DNA from: Methylobacterium planeticum
GTDB lineage: Bacteria; Pseudomonadota; Alphaproteobacteria; Rhizobiales; Beijerinckiaceae
Direction: 5' to 3'
Assembly (NCBI RefSeq): GCF_008806345.1
Contig: NZ_VZZJ01000005.1
Span: forward strand, 1-64,000
Length of the DNA stretch: 64,000 nucleotides
Every line of letters starts with the position of its first letter. Positions within the stretch are counted from its first letter, which is position 1. The notes under the pieces are model-generated. The model was not told the origin of the DNA. It saw nothing but the letters and a program-made list of their open reading frames with translations, and did no database searches. The position numbers and the translations under genes were made by a program. Positions 52,226-61,156 of the stretch are shown here, piece after piece.

Positions 52226-53719
52226 ATGACGAACGCGTCGCGCGCGACAGTCGATTTCGAAGCCTTCGCCCGCGAGCTTCAGCAGCCTCACCCGCAGCCG
52301 GCTGCCGGTCCGCGGCCGGTGCCGCAGGCCCCGGCTCCGGCCGGGGGCCAGAAGGCCGACCCCCTCGCCGAGCTCGCCCGCATCGTCGGACAGGACGACC
52401 CCTTCCGGGCCCTGCTCGAGGCCCGCGACGGCCGACGCGGCGGAGACGGCGCCCGCGCCGAGCAGCGCCGGATCGAGCCGAGCTTCGGCTCCGAACCCGC
52501 CGGAACGGCGAATCACGCCGACGGCGCCTACGGCGCGCCGACGGCCCAGGGCGAACCCGGCGCGAATCAGGCCCAGCCCGCCGCCTCCGGCGCGGGCCCC
52601 TCCCAGGGCGGCTACGGGGCGAACCCGGCCGATGCCTTCGACCAGTACCTCGCCTCCGTTGAGCGCGAGTACCCGAACGAGCCGGCCTATGCCGAGGGCG
52701 AGGCCGCGCAGGCCCCCGAGGCGTTCCAGGGCCGCGGCCTGAAGCGGACGGGCCAGCGCAAGCGCCTCGTCTCCGTCGGCGCCGGCCTCGCGGTGGTGGC
52801 CGTGTCGATCACGGGCGCGCTCACCTGGCGCAGCCTGCATTCGGGCCATTCGGGCGGCGGCGTGCCGGTGATCCAGGCCGACACCTCCCCCCTCAAGATC
52901 GCGCCCAAGACCGCCGACGGCGTCGAGATCCCCGACCAGAACAAGCAGATCTACGAGCCGAAGGCGAAGGACGGCCAGATCCGCATCGTCAACCGCGAGG
53001 AGCAGCCCCTCGACGTGGCCCAGGCCGCCCGCATGGCGCAGGGCTCCTCGAACCGGGGCTCCGAGGCCGGCGTCACGCCGGGCGGCGCCACCCCGCAGGG
53101 CGGCCTCTCCGACGCCTTCGGCGAGCCGCGCCGGGTGCGCACCGTCTCGGTGAAGCCCGACACGCCGGCCCCGGCGCCGCAGCGCGAGGCCCAGGCGGCC
53201 GAGACCGCGACGCCCTCGCCGATCCCGACCATGACCTTGCCGGGCGACGAGCCCGCGCCGGCCCCCCGCGCCCGCCCCGTGCGGCAGGCCGCGGCCCTGC
53301 CGGCCCCGGTGGCGACCCCGACCGCGGCGGCGCCCGCCGAGGCCACGCCGGTGATCGCCGCGCCGGCCCCGACCCGGCCGAAGGCGCCCCAGCGGGTCGC
53401 CTCGGTGGCGCCTGACGCCGTCCTGCCGGTCGAGCCGCCCGCGACCACCGCCGCCACCTCGGCGAGCAGCGCCGCGGTCGGCGGGTTCTCGGTCCAGCTC
53501 GGCGTGCGCACCAGCGAGCGCGAGGCGCAGCTCGCGTTCAAGCAGATGCAGGCCAAGCATCCCCAGCTCGCCGGGCAGCCGGAGCTGATCCGGCAGGCCG
53601 AGGTCAACGGCAAGACCATCTTCCGCGTCCGCGTCGGGCCCCTCGGCAAGACCGAGGCGACGAGCCTGTGCAGCCAGCTCCAGGGCGCCGGCGGCCAGTG
53701 CTTCGTGGCCAAGAACTGA
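52226..53719 (+). CDS. SPOR-domain cell-division/envelope protein
   Basis: A 497-residue bitopic membrane protein. A Pro/Ala-rich cytoplasmic region of about 175 residues precedes one membrane helix (about 178-197, VSVGAGLAVVAVSITGALTW). A disordered periplasmic linker follows, and the C-terminal SPOR domain (about 420-497) has FSVQLGVRTSEREAQLAFKQM and FRVRVGPLGKTEATSLC. SPOR domains bind denuded glycan strands at the division septum. The gene lies between argS and nagZ, its usual place in Rhizobiales. Confidence 0.9.
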   Translation: MTNASRATVDFEAFARELQQPHPQPAAGPRPVPQAPAPAGGQKADPLAELARIVGQDDPFRALLEARDGRRGGDGARAEQRRIEPSFGSEPAGTANHADGAYGAPTAQGEPGANQAQPAASGAGPSQGGYGANPADAFDQYLASVEREYPNEPAYAEGEAAQAPEAFQGRGLKRTGQRKRLVSVGAGLAVVAVSITGALTWRSLHSGHSGGGVPVIQADTSPLKIAPKTADGVEIPDQNKQIYEPKAKDGQIRIVNREEQPLDVAQAARMAQGSSNRGSEAGVTPGGATPQGGLSDAFGEPRRVRTVSVKPDTPAPAPQREAQAAETATPSPIPTMTLPGDEPAPAPRARPVRQAAALPAPVATPTAAAPAEATPVIAAPAPTRPKAPQRVASVAPDAVLPVEPPATTAATSASSAAVGGFSVQLGVRTSEREAQLAFKQMQAKHPQLAGQPELIRQAEVNGKTIFRVRVGPLGKTEATSLCSQLQGAGGQCFVAKN

Positions 53720-54029
53720 GCCGCCACGCGCGGAGCCGAAGGTCCGGGCCGGACGGGAACGGGGCGTCCTCGCCCAAGGACGCCGCGGGCTCGCCCAAGG
53801 ACGCCGCGGGCTCGCCCAAGGACGCCGCGGGCTCGCGGCGGTCCCCCGGCTGAAACCCGGATGCAACACCGGACGGCGGCCCGGGGGCCGACCCGGCGGC
53901 ACGCCCCGGTTTCGCCTTGCCGGCACCCCAGAGGCGATCCGATCCTGCCCGCGTCCGATCGTCCCGTTCCGCGTTGATTCCCCGTTCCGCCGCCAGACCG
54001 ATCCCCACCTTGCCCGCGCGAGCCCCCCG
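53720..54029. other. Intergenic region with 21-bp repeats before nagZ
   Basis: 310 bases between the SPOR gene and nagZ without a supported gene. It carries three 21-base repeats at 53769-53831. Nothing else recognisable is seen. Confidence 0.5.
53769..53831. repeat. 21-bp tandem repeat, three units
   Basis: Three identical units beginning CTCGCCCAAGGACGCCGCGG plus a partial fourth. On the minus strand the repeat would encode a seven-residue period, but no real gene is there. Confidence 0.9.
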
Positions 54030-55049
54030 ATGACCTCCCGTGCCCTGATCCTCGGTTGCGCCGGCCGGACCCTCTCCGCGGAGGAGGCGGCCTTCTTCCG
54101 CGACGTGCGGCCCTGGGGCTTCATCCTGTTCAAGCGCAACATCGGCACGCCGGACGAGGTGCGGGCCCTGACCGGGGCGCTGCGCGACGCCGTCGGCCGC
54201 GGCGACGCGCCGATCCTGATCGACCAGGAGGGCGGCCGGGTGCAGCGCATGGGCCCGCCGCACTGGCCGGCCTATCCGGCGGGCGGGCGGCTCGGGCGCC
54301 TCAACGGCTCGGGGGCCGCGATGGCGTGGCTTGGGGCGCGGCTGATGGCGCACGACCTCGCGGGCGTCGGCATCAACGTCGATTGCGCCCCCGTCCTCGA
54401 CGTGCCGGTGGCGGGCTCCCACGACATCATCGGCGACCGCGCCTACGGCACCCGCCCCGAGGCGGTGGCGGAGATCGGCCGGGCCGTGGCCGAGGGCCTG
54501 ATGGCGGGGGGCGTCCTGCCGGTGATGAAGCACATCCCCGGCCACGGCCGCGCCGCGGTCGACAGCCACCACGGCCTGCCCGTGGTCGAGGCTTCCCGCG
54601 AGACGCTGGCCGCCCAGGATTTCCGCCCCTTCGCGGCGCTCGCCGACCTGCCGATGGCGATGAGCGCCCACGTGGTCTTCACCGGGATCGACCCCGAGCG
54701 CCCGGCGACCCAGTCGCGCACCGTGATCCGCGAGATCATCCGCGGGGCGATCGGCTTCGACGGGCTGCTGATGACGGACGACCTCTCGATGCACGCGCTG
54801 ACCGGGCCGTTCCGGGCCCGGGCCGAGGCGGCCTTCGCGGCGGGCGTCGACGTGGCGCTCCACTGCAACGGCGAGGCGCCGGAGATGCGCGCCGTGGCCG
54901 AGGGCACGCCCGAGCTCGCCGGGGCGGCCCTGCGCCGCGCCGAGGCCGCGCTCGCCCGGCTCGGGCCGGCGCCGGGGGGCTCCGACGCGGCCTTCGACGT
55001 CGGCGAGGCCCGCGCCCGGTTCGAGGCCGGCCTCTCGGCCGCCGCCTGA
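54030..55049 (+). CDS. nagZ: Beta-N-acetylhexosaminidase NagZ
   Basis: NagZ removes N-acetylglucosamine from muropeptides during peptidoglycan recycling in the cytoplasm. The 339-residue GH3 protein has [14 protein letters not shown] near 69, [18 protein letters not shown] (catalytic His of the flexible loop) near 170, and the nucleophile Asp in [12 protein letters not shown] near 250. Length fits the single-domain family. It follows the SPOR gene and precedes tatA. Confidence 0.95.
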   Translation: MTSRALILGCAGRTLSAEEAAFFRDVRPWGFILFKRNIGTPDEVRALTGALRDAVGRGDAPILIDQEGGRVQRMGPPHWPAYPAGGRLGRLNGSGAAMAWLGARLMAHDLAGVGINVDCAPVLDVPVAGSHDIIGDRAYGTRPEAVAEIGRAVAEGLMAGGVLPVMKHIPGHGRAAVDSHHGLPVVEASRETLAAQDFRPFAALADLPMAMSAHVVFTGIDPERPATQSRTVIREIIRGAIGFDGLLMTDDLSMHALTGPFRARAEAAFAAGVDVALHCNGEAPEMRAVAEGTPELAGAALRRAEAALARLGPAPGGSDAAFDVGEARARFEAGLSAAA

Positions 55050-55194
55050 GACCCCGCGACGCCGGGGCCGCAAACGACTGCCGCCAAAGCCCATTCGTGC
55101 CTTGTGTTCGCGGGGTGCGATCCTTAGGTTCGCGCCAACCCAATCACGAAGGACGGCGCCGCGCCCGCTTCAGGCCGCGGCGCAGGAGGTTGCC

Positions 55195-55473
55195 ATGGGC
55201 AGCATGAGTATCTGGCACTGGGTCATCGTCGCGGGCATCGTGATGCTGCTGTTCGGGCGCGGCAAGATCTCCGACCTGATGGGCGACGTCGCCAAGGGCA
55301 TCAAGGCGTTCAAGAAGGGCATGGCGGACGACGAGACCCCGGCCCAGACCACCCAGGCTCCGCCGGTCTCCGCCACCGAGCCGGTGCGCACCCTGCCGCA
55401 TGCGGGCGAGGCGAGCCCCGGCACCGCCATCCCGGCGAGCCACATGCCGGCCGGCGACCGCAAGGCCGTCTGA
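55195..55473 (+). CDS. tatA: Twin-arginine translocase subunit TatA
   Basis: A 92-residue Tat pore-forming subunit. One N-terminal membrane helix (about 5-20, [15 protein letters not shown]) is followed by the [23 protein letters not shown] amphipathic helix (FGRGK and FKKG are diagnostic) and an acidic tail. The ATG at 55195 has GGAGG upstream. First gene of tatABC. Confidence 0.95.
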   Translation: MGSMSIWHWVIVAGIVMLLFGRGKISDLMGDVAKGIKAFKKGMADDETPAQTTQAPPVSATEPVRTLPHAGEASPGTAIPASHMPAGDRKAV

Positions 55474-55599
55474 GCCCCGGCGCGCACCGCGCTCCGCCCG
55501 CGGCGCGCGCGCCGGTTCGAGGACCGCGGGTAACAGGACCAGCGGGCCGCCGGGACACCCGCTCGCCCGGCCGCTCGAGGCCGCAGGACCGTCGACGAC

Positions 55600-56112
55600 A
55601 TGCTGGACATGAGCTGGGGCGAGGTGATGCTGATCGGCGGCGTCGCCCTCATCGTCATCGGGCCGAAGGATCTGCCGAAGGCGCTGCGCACCGTCGGCCA
55701 GATCACGGGGAAGCTGCGCCGCATGGCCGGCGAGTTCCAGATGCAGTTCAACGAGGCGATCCGCGAGGCCGAGCTCGACGAGGTCCGGCGCGAGGTCGAC
55801 GGCATCAAGCGCACGGTGAGCGGCACCCCGAGCTTCAACCCGGTCCAGACCATCCGGGACGAGCTGAAGGGCGCCGTCGAGGCGCGCGAGGCCGCCCGCC
55901 CGGCCGCGCCGGACGCCCAGTCGCTCGCCGACGCCACCGCCCAGCTCCGGGCCGAGACGGGTCAGGCCGGGACGGGCCGAGCCGAGACGGGGCAGGCCGG
56001 CGGCAGCTACGACGTGCCGCGCGCGGGCCCAGCATTCCCCTCGGCCGCCGATCCGCTGGCGCCCGCCGCCTCCCCCGCAACCGCGCCGGCCCCGCCGGCC
56101 CCGGGCCCGTGA
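55600..56112 (+). CDS. tatB: Twin-arginine translocase subunit TatB
   Basis: A 170-residue Tat receptor subunit. The N-terminal helix [20 protein letters not shown] is followed by [15 protein letters not shown] and a long amphipathic region. The C-terminal third is Ala/Pro-rich with a [15 protein letters not shown] repeat. It lies 126 bases after tatA and four before tatC. Confidence 0.94.
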   Translation: MLDMSWGEVMLIGGVALIVIGPKDLPKALRTVGQITGKLRRMAGEFQMQFNEAIREAELDEVRREVDGIKRTVSGTPSFNPVQTIRDELKGAVEAREAARPAAPDAQSLADATAQLRAETGQAGTGRAETGQAGGSYDVPRAGPAFPSAADPLAPAASPATAPAPPAPGP

Positions 56113-56116
56113 CACC

Positions 56117-56917
56117 ATGATCAACGAGGCGGACGAGGCCGAGATCGAAGCCTCCCGGGCCCCCCTGCTGGAGCACCTGATCGAGCTGCGCGCGCGGCTG
56201 ATCAAGTCGCTCGCGGCCTTCGTGGTGATGTTCTTCGGGTGCTTCTTCTTCTCGCGCCAGATCTACAACGTGCTGGTCCATCCCTACGTCTCGGTGGTGG
56301 GGGCGGAGAACGCCAAGCTGATCGCGACGCACTTCCTCGAGCAGGTCTTCACCAACATCAAGCTCAGCGTGTTCGGGGCGGGCTTCCTGGCCTTCCCGGT
56401 GATCGCGACGCAGATCTACGCCTTCGTGGCGCCGGGCCTCTACCGCAACGAGCGCAAGGCCTTCCTGCCCTACCTCGTGGCCACGCCGGTCTTCTTCGTC
56501 CTCGGCGCCCTGGTGGTGTTCTTCCTGGCGATGCCGCTGCTGATCCAGTTCTCGGTCTCGCTGCAGCAGGTCGGGGTGGCTGGGGAGCCCACCATCGCGC
56601 TGCTGCCCAAGGTCGACGAGTACCTCTCGCTGATCATGACCCTGATCTTCGCCTTCGGGATCGCCTTCCAGCTGCCCGTGATCCTGACGCTGCTCGGCCA
56701 GATCGGCGTCATCGACGCGGCCTTCCTGCGCGAGAAGCGCCGCTACGCCATCGTGCTGGTCTTCGTGGCCGCCGCGATCCTGACGCCCCCCGACGTGATC
56801 TCCCAGCTCTCCCTCGCGGTGCCGATGCTCCTCCTCTACGAGGCCTCGATCTTCTCGGTCGCCCGGGTCGAGAAGCTGCGCGCCGCCCGGCGCCTCGCCG
56901 AGGGGCTCGACCCGTAG
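56117..56917 (+). CDS. tatC: Twin-arginine translocase subunit TatC
   Basis: A 266-residue polytopic Tat receptor with six membrane helices. The N-terminal [20 protein letters not shown] contains the conserved HLxELRxR signal-peptide site. [16 protein letters not shown] and [20 protein letters not shown] are family blocks. With TatA and TatB it exports folded proteins, including the putative Tat substrates seen elsewhere in this window. Confidence 0.96.
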   Translation: MINEADEAEIEASRAPLLEHLIELRARLIKSLAAFVVMFFGCFFFSRQIYNVLVHPYVSVVGAENAKLIATHFLEQVFTNIKLSVFGAGFLAFPVIATQIYAFVAPGLYRNERKAFLPYLVATPVFFVLGALVVFFLAMPLLIQFSVSLQQVGVAGEPTIALLPKVDEYLSLIMTLIFAFGIAFQLPVILTLLGQIGVIDAAFLREKRRYAIVLVFVAAAILTPPDVISQLSLAVPMLLLYEASIFSVARVEKLRAARRLAEGLDP

Positions 56918-57004
56918 GGCCGCTTTGCGCCGGCGGGCCGGCGTGGCTATCGTGGGGCTCCGGGCGGAATCGGGTCCGGGCGACGCGCCGGGCAGCGGGC
57001 CGCC

Positions 57005-57221
57005 ATGAACAAGACGCTGGTCTTCACGACGGGTTCGGGCCGCACCTTCTGGAGACTCCCCGAGGCCGTGCAGGAGAGCCTCACCCGGAAGCTCTATCTC
57101 TACGGTCTGACCGGGAAGGGCGACGTGAAGCGGATGGCCGGCTCGGAGGTCGTCCGGATGCGCGACGGCGACGACGCTTACCGTCCTGGCGGTGGGTCAT
57201 CGGCGCGAGATCTATCGGTAG
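57005..57221 (+). pseudogene. RelE/HigB-like toxin gene with internal deletion and frameshift
   Basis: The ATG at 57005 opens MNKTLVFTTGSGRTFWRLPE and continues with LTRKLYLYGLTGKGDVKRM and VVRMRDGD, the start of a RelE/ParE-superfamily toxin. After RMRDGD the expected YRVxF strand is missing. The expected C-terminus, TTLTVLAVGHRREIYR followed by TAG at 57219-57221, is present in the next frame. The simplest reading is a deletion of about 9-10 codons, not a multiple of three, near the GACGGCGACGAC sequence at about 57156. As it stands, translation runs out of frame to 57253. The downstream antitoxin gene is intact. Confidence 0.7.
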
Positions 57222-57234
57222 TGGGAGGCGATCC

Positions 57235-57645
57235 GTGGACCTGCAGATCCTGAGAACGGAAGCGGGCGAGGAACTCGTGGTCCTGCCGCGCCGCGATTTC
57301 GACGTGCTGCTCGCCCGCCTCGGCGAGGAGGAGGCCGAGGATCGGATGACCGACCGGCTGGCACAGGAGGCCCGTGCCGCCCTCGCGGAGGGGACCGAGC
57401 TGATCCTGCCCGCATGGTTCAGCGACGGCCTCGCCACCCACCGCCATCCGGTGCGGGCGGCCCGGGAGCATGCCGGACGGTCCGAGGCGCAGCTCGCGGC
57501 CGAAGCCGGGATCGCTCCGGCGGAACTCGCCGCGATCGAGCGGGGACAGGTTGCGGCGTCCCTCGCGAGCCTCGACGCCATCTCGACCGCCCTCGGCCTC
57601 GATCCGCGCCTGCTCCGGCGCGTCTGCGCCGACGCGCCCGCCTGA
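57235..57645 (+). CDS. HigA-like XRE antitoxin, now beside a broken toxin gene
   Basis: A 136-residue protein. An N-terminal segment (VDLQILRTEAGEELVVLPRR) of the kind found in antitoxins paired with RelE-type toxins is followed by an XRE helix-turn-helix (about 78-130, AREHAGRSEAQLAAEAGIAP then LAAIERGQVAASLASLDAIS). The start is GTG at 57235 with GGGAGG seven bases upstream, right after the toxin relic's stop. It may still repress its own promoter although the toxin is damaged. Confidence 0.8.
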   Translation: MDLQILRTEAGEELVVLPRRDFDVLLARLGEEEAEDRMTDRLAQEARAALAEGTELILPAWFSDGLATHRHPVRAAREHAGRSEAQLAAEAGIAPAELAAIERGQVAASLASLDAISTALGLDPRLLRRVCADAPA

Positions 57646-57835
57646 TTTCCAGGACCTGACGGCTCCCGACCGACGCGGCCGGCCCGATCGTGGCGACCGT
57701 CCGGATCCGGTTGGGCGAACCTGAGCCCGAGGCGACCTCGGAGAGCGGGCGAGGGAGGCTCCCGCCCTGGTCCGGCCCCTTGTCCGCCCGTCCTCGATGC
57801 TGCAAAGCGTCCTCGCCCCGCATCCGAGCCGTCCC

Positions 57836-59182
57836 ATGCACGACATCCGCGCCATCCGCGACAACCCGGCCGAATTCGACTTCGACCTGCAGCGCCGGGG
57901 CCTCGCGCCCCTCTCGGCCGAGCTCCTCGCCCTGGACGACGCCCGCAAGGGCGCGGTCTCCGCCGCGCAGGCCAACCAGGAGCGGCGCAACGCGCTCGCC
58001 AGGGAGATCGGCGGCGCCAAGAAGGCCAAGGACGAGGCGCGGGCCCAGGGCCTGATGGAGGAGGTCGCGCGCCTCAAGGCCGAGGCGCCCGGCCTCGAGG
58101 CCGAGCAGAGCGCCGCGGGGGAGCGCCTCGAGGCGCGCCTCGCCGCGATCCCGAACCGCCCGAACCCGGAGGTGCCAGAGGGCGCGGACGAGCACGGCAA
58201 CGTCGAGTACCGCCGCTTCGAGCCGACCCATCCCTGGCTGGAGACGGGCCGCCAGCATTTCGAGATCGGCGAGGCCTCGGGCCTGATGGATTTCGAGGCG
58301 GCGGCGCGGCTCTCGGGCGCCCGCTTCGTGGTGCTCAAGGGCCCGCTCGCCCGGCTGGAGCGGGCGCTCGGCCAGTTCATGCTCGACCTGCATACGGGGG
58401 AGCACGGCTACACCGAGGTGGCGCCGCCGATCCTGGTGCGCGACGAGGCCATGTTCGGCACGGCGCAACTGCCGAAGTTCCGCGACGACCAGTTCGCGGC
58501 GGGCGACGGCTACTGGCTGATCCCCACGGCGGAGGTGCCGCTGACCAACCTCGTGCGGGAATCGATCCTCGCCGAGGACGCGTTGCCCCTGCGCTTCACC
58601 GCGCTGACCCCCTGCTTCCGGGCGGAGGCCGGGGCGGCCGGCCGCGACACCCGCGGCATGCTGCGCCAGCACCAGTTCAACAAGGTCGAGCTCGTCTCGA
58701 TCACGGCGCCGGAGAAATCGGCCGAGGAGCACGAGCGCATGCTCGCCTGCGCGGAGGCGGTGCTGAAGGCCCTCGAACTGCCGTTCCGGGTGATGACGCT
58801 CTGCACCGGCGACATGGGGTTCGCGAGCGCCAAAACCTACGACATCGAGGTCTGGATGCCCGGCCAGGAGACCTACCGGGAGATCTCGTCCTGCTCGGTC
58901 TGCGGCGACTTCCAGGCGCGGCGCATGAACGCGCGCTTCCGCCCGCGGGAGGGCAGGGCGGTCCAGTTCGTGCACACCCTGAACGGCTCGGGCGTGGCGG
59001 TCGGCCGGGCGCTGATCGCCGTGATGGAGAACTACCAGAACCCGGACGGCAGCGTCACGATCCCGTCCGCGCTGCGGCCCTACATGGGCGGCCTCGACCG
59101 GATCGAGGCGCCGGCGGGCGGGGACGCGGCCGGGTCCAGGGACGCCGCCAAGGACGCCGCCAAGGAAGGACCGAAGAGCTGA
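57836..59182 (+). CDS. serS: Seryl-tRNA synthetase
   Basis: SerRS charges tRNA-Ser and tRNA-Sec. The 448-residue class II enzyme has the N-terminal coiled-coil arm (about 30-105) that contacts the tRNA. The catalytic motifs are [21 protein letters not shown] (motif 2, FRAEAG–GRDTRG) and [19 protein letters not shown] (motif 3). ATG 57836 gives the conserved [11 protein letters not shown] start; an ATG at 57797 is upstream of it. A 20-residue Ala/Lys/Asp tail follows the core. Its stop overlaps the surE start (TGATG). Confidence 0.96.
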   Translation: MHDIRAIRDNPAEFDFDLQRRGLAPLSAELLALDDARKGAVSAAQANQERRNALAREIGGAKKAKDEARAQGLMEEVARLKAEAPGLEAEQSAAGERLEARLAAIPNRPNPEVPEGADEHGNVEYRRFEPTHPWLETGRQHFEIGEASGLMDFEAAARLSGARFVVLKGPLARLERALGQFMLDLHTGEHGYTEVAPPILVRDEAMFGTAQLPKFRDDQFAAGDGYWLIPTAEVPLTNLVRESILAEDALPLRFTALTPCFRAEAGAAGRDTRGMLRQHQFNKVELVSITAPEKSAEEHERMLACAEAVLKALELPFRVMTLCTGDMGFASAKTYDIEVWMPGQETYREISSCSVCGDFQARRMNARFRPREGRAVQFVHTLNGSGVAVGRALIAVMENYQNPDGSVTIPSALRPYMGGLDRIEAPAGGDAAGSRDAAKDAAKEGPKS

Positions 59183-59946
59183 TGCGCATTCTCGTCACCA
59201 ACGACGACGGCATCCACGCCCCGGGGCTGGAGACGCTGGAGACCATCGCCCGTCACCTCTCGGACGACGTCTGGGTGGTGGCGCCGGAGACGGACCAGTC
59301 CGGCGTCTCGCACTCGCTCTCCCTCAACGACCCGCTGCGCCTGCGGCAGGTCTCCGAGAAGCGCTTCGCCGTGAAGGGCACCCCCTCCGATTGCGTGATC
59401 ATGGGGGTGCGCCACATCCTCAAGGATCACGGGCCGGACCTGATCCTGTCGGGCGTCAACCGCGGCCAGAACGTCGCCGAGGACGTCACCTACTCGGGCA
59501 CCATCGCGGGGGCGATGGAGGGCACGATCCTCAACGTGAGGTCGATCGCCCTGAGCCAGGCCTACGGGCCGGGCGGGCGCAGCGGCATCAAGTGGCACTG
59601 CGCCGCCCATCACGGGCCGAAGGTCATCGCCAAAATCCTGGAGACCGGCATCGAGCCCGGCATCCTCGTCAACGTGAACTTCCCCGATTGCGAGCCCGAC
59701 GCGGTCGTCGGCACCGCGATCGCCGCGCAGGGCCAGCGCAACCAGGCCCTGCTCGCCATCGACGCCCGCCAGGACGGGCGCGGCAACCCCTATTTCTGGC
59801 TCGCCTTCGCCAAGGCCCGGTTCGAGCCAGGCCACGGCACCGACCTCAAGGCCATCGCGGAGAACCGCATCTCGGTGACGCCCCTGCGCCTCGACCTCAC
59901 GGACGAGCCGACGCTGACCCGCTTCGCGCAGGCCTTCGCGGAGTGA
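59182..59946 (+). CDS. surE: 5'-nucleotidase SurE
   Basis: SurE hydrolyses nucleoside 5'/3'-monophosphates and is linked to stationary-phase survival. The 254-residue protein has the metal site [16 protein letters not shown] (Asp8-Asp9), APETDQSGVSHSLSL, and SGVNRGQNVAEDVTYSGTIAGAMEG (SGxNxGxN). It overlaps serS by one base and precedes pcm, the usual surE–pcm pairing. Confidence 0.96.
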   Translation: MRILVTNDDGIHAPGLETLETIARHLSDDVWVVAPETDQSGVSHSLSLNDPLRLRQVSEKRFAVKGTPSDCVIMGVRHILKDHGPDLILSGVNRGQNVAEDVTYSGTIAGAMEGTILNVRSIALSQAYGPGGRSGIKWHCAAHHGPKVIAKILETGIEPGILVNVNFPDCEPDAVVGTAIAAQGQRNQALLAIDARQDGRGNPYFWLAFAKARFEPGHGTDLKAIAENRISVTPLRLDLTDEPTLTRFAQAFAE

Positions 59947-60018
59947 GGAATCCGTCGCGGCGCGAAGGCACGCCGCGGAGCCCGGCGCCTTCGGGACGTG
60001 CGGGCCCCGCGGGGAGCC

Positions 60019-60126
60019 AGGGACCTGCACGAAGCCAGGGACCTGCACGAAGCCAGGGACCTGCACGAAGCCAGGGACCTGCACGAAGCCAGGGACCTGC
60101 ACGAAGCCGGGAGCCTGCACGAAGCC
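60019..60126. repeat. 18-bp tandem repeat, six units, between surE and pcm
   Basis: Five perfect units of AGGGACCTGCACGAAGCC and a sixth variant unit lie between the surE stop and the pcm start. A + strand frame through them reads a six-residue period (RDLHEA) and ends before pcm, so it is probably not a real gene. Confidence 0.95.
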
Positions 60127-60205
60127 GGACGGCCCTCGCGGCGGCCGGCCGGCGGCTCCGGGGCGCTCCTGGTCTCGCCGGGCGCATCCGTGCGAGCGTG
60201 AGGCC

Positions 60206-60874
60206 GTGCTGACGACCCCTTCCCCCCGTGACCCGGACGGCCCCTCCGGGGCCGTCGAGAACGCCGCCTTCGTGCTGGCCCTGCGCGCGCGGGGGATGCG
60301 CGAGACCAGCGTCCTCAGCGCCATGGAGCGGGTGCCGCGGGAGGGCTTCGCTCCGGCGGCCTTCCGCGACCTCGCCCGCCGGGACCTCGCCCTGCCGCTC
60401 GCCTGCGGCGCCACCATGACGGCGCCGATCGTGGTCGCCACCATGCTGGGCGCCCTGAAGGTCGCCCCCGGCGCCCGCGTCCTCGAGGTCGGCACCGGCT
60501 CCGGCTACGCCACCGCCCTGCTGGTCGCGCTCGGGGCCGCCTCGGTGCTGAGCCTGGAGCGCTACGCCACCCTGGGGGCCGCGGCGCGCGCCCGTCTGGG
60601 GGAGGGGGGCGCCGCGCGGGTCGTCCAGGCCGACGGGCTCGCCCCCCTCGACGGCGGCCCCTTCGACCGCATCCTCGTCAACGGTACGGTGCCGTGCCTT
60701 GCCCCGGCCTGGATCGAGGCCCTCGCCCCCGGCGGCCGGCTCGTCGCCGGCCTCGCGGGTCCCGGCGGCAGCCGGCTCGTGAGCGTCGAGCGCGGCGAAG
60801 CCGGCCTCGCCGAGACCCTCGGGGCCCCGTTCCGCCTCGCGCCCCTGCTGCCGGGCCTGGCGCTCGTGACGTGA
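60206..60874 (+). CDS. pcm: Protein-L-isoaspartate O-methyltransferase-like
   Basis: A 222-residue SAM-dependent methyltransferase of the PCMT family, which starts repair of isoaspartyl residues. RVPREGFAPAAFR, LPLACGATMTAPIVVATML and the SAM motif VLEVGTGSGYATALL are clear, and later blocks (RILVNGTVPCLAPAW) fit. The start is GTG at 60206. The normal active-site pattern with PIGxGQT(I/L)S appears as ACGATMTAPI, a divergence typical of alphaproteobacterial copies but possibly altering activity. Confidence 0.88.
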   Translation: MLTTPSPRDPDGPSGAVENAAFVLALRARGMRETSVLSAMERVPREGFAPAAFRDLARRDLALPLACGATMTAPIVVATMLGALKVAPGARVLEVGTGSGYATALLVALGAASVLSLERYATLGAAARARLGEGGAARVVQADGLAPLDGGPFDRILVNGTVPCLAPAWIEALAPGGRLVAGLAGPGGSRLVSVERGEAGLAETLGAPFRLAPLLPGLALVT

Positions 60875-60958
60875 GGGCGGGGGCCGCCCGTCCGGGGCGC
60901 CCCCCTTCCGGTCAGGGCCGGACCCCGCGCGACCGGCCGCACCACCCCTCCCCGATGG

Positions 60959-61006
60959 GTTCGGGCCAGGGTTCGGGCCAAGGTTCGGGCCCGGGTTCGG
61001 GCCAGG
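60959..61006. repeat. 12-bp tandem repeat, four units
   Basis: GTTCGGGCCAGG and close variants occur four times without gaps between pcm and the nlpD-like gene. Confidence 0.9.
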
Positions 61007-61156
61007 GCACGCGTCGCGCCGGCCGTTGCGATCCTGCATCGGCGAGCATCCGGAAAGTTCCACCCTGGCGGGAAACGTGGTGAACGGGAACGGTTGCTTA
61101 ACCTGAATCCGATTTGAATGACGTCATCAAGTTGCGTCAGGCAAACGGGTGCGTCG

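Noticed and set aside
56918..57835. Genomic island between tatC and serS
   Set aside because: Only the toxin relic and its antitoxin are inserted; there is no integrase, attachment site, tRNA or obvious base-composition change.
59998..60201. 67-codon + strand frame through the 18-bp repeat array between surE and pcm
   Set aside because: It is almost entirely RDLHEA repeats plus low-complexity sequence; no start signal and no reason to expect a protein.
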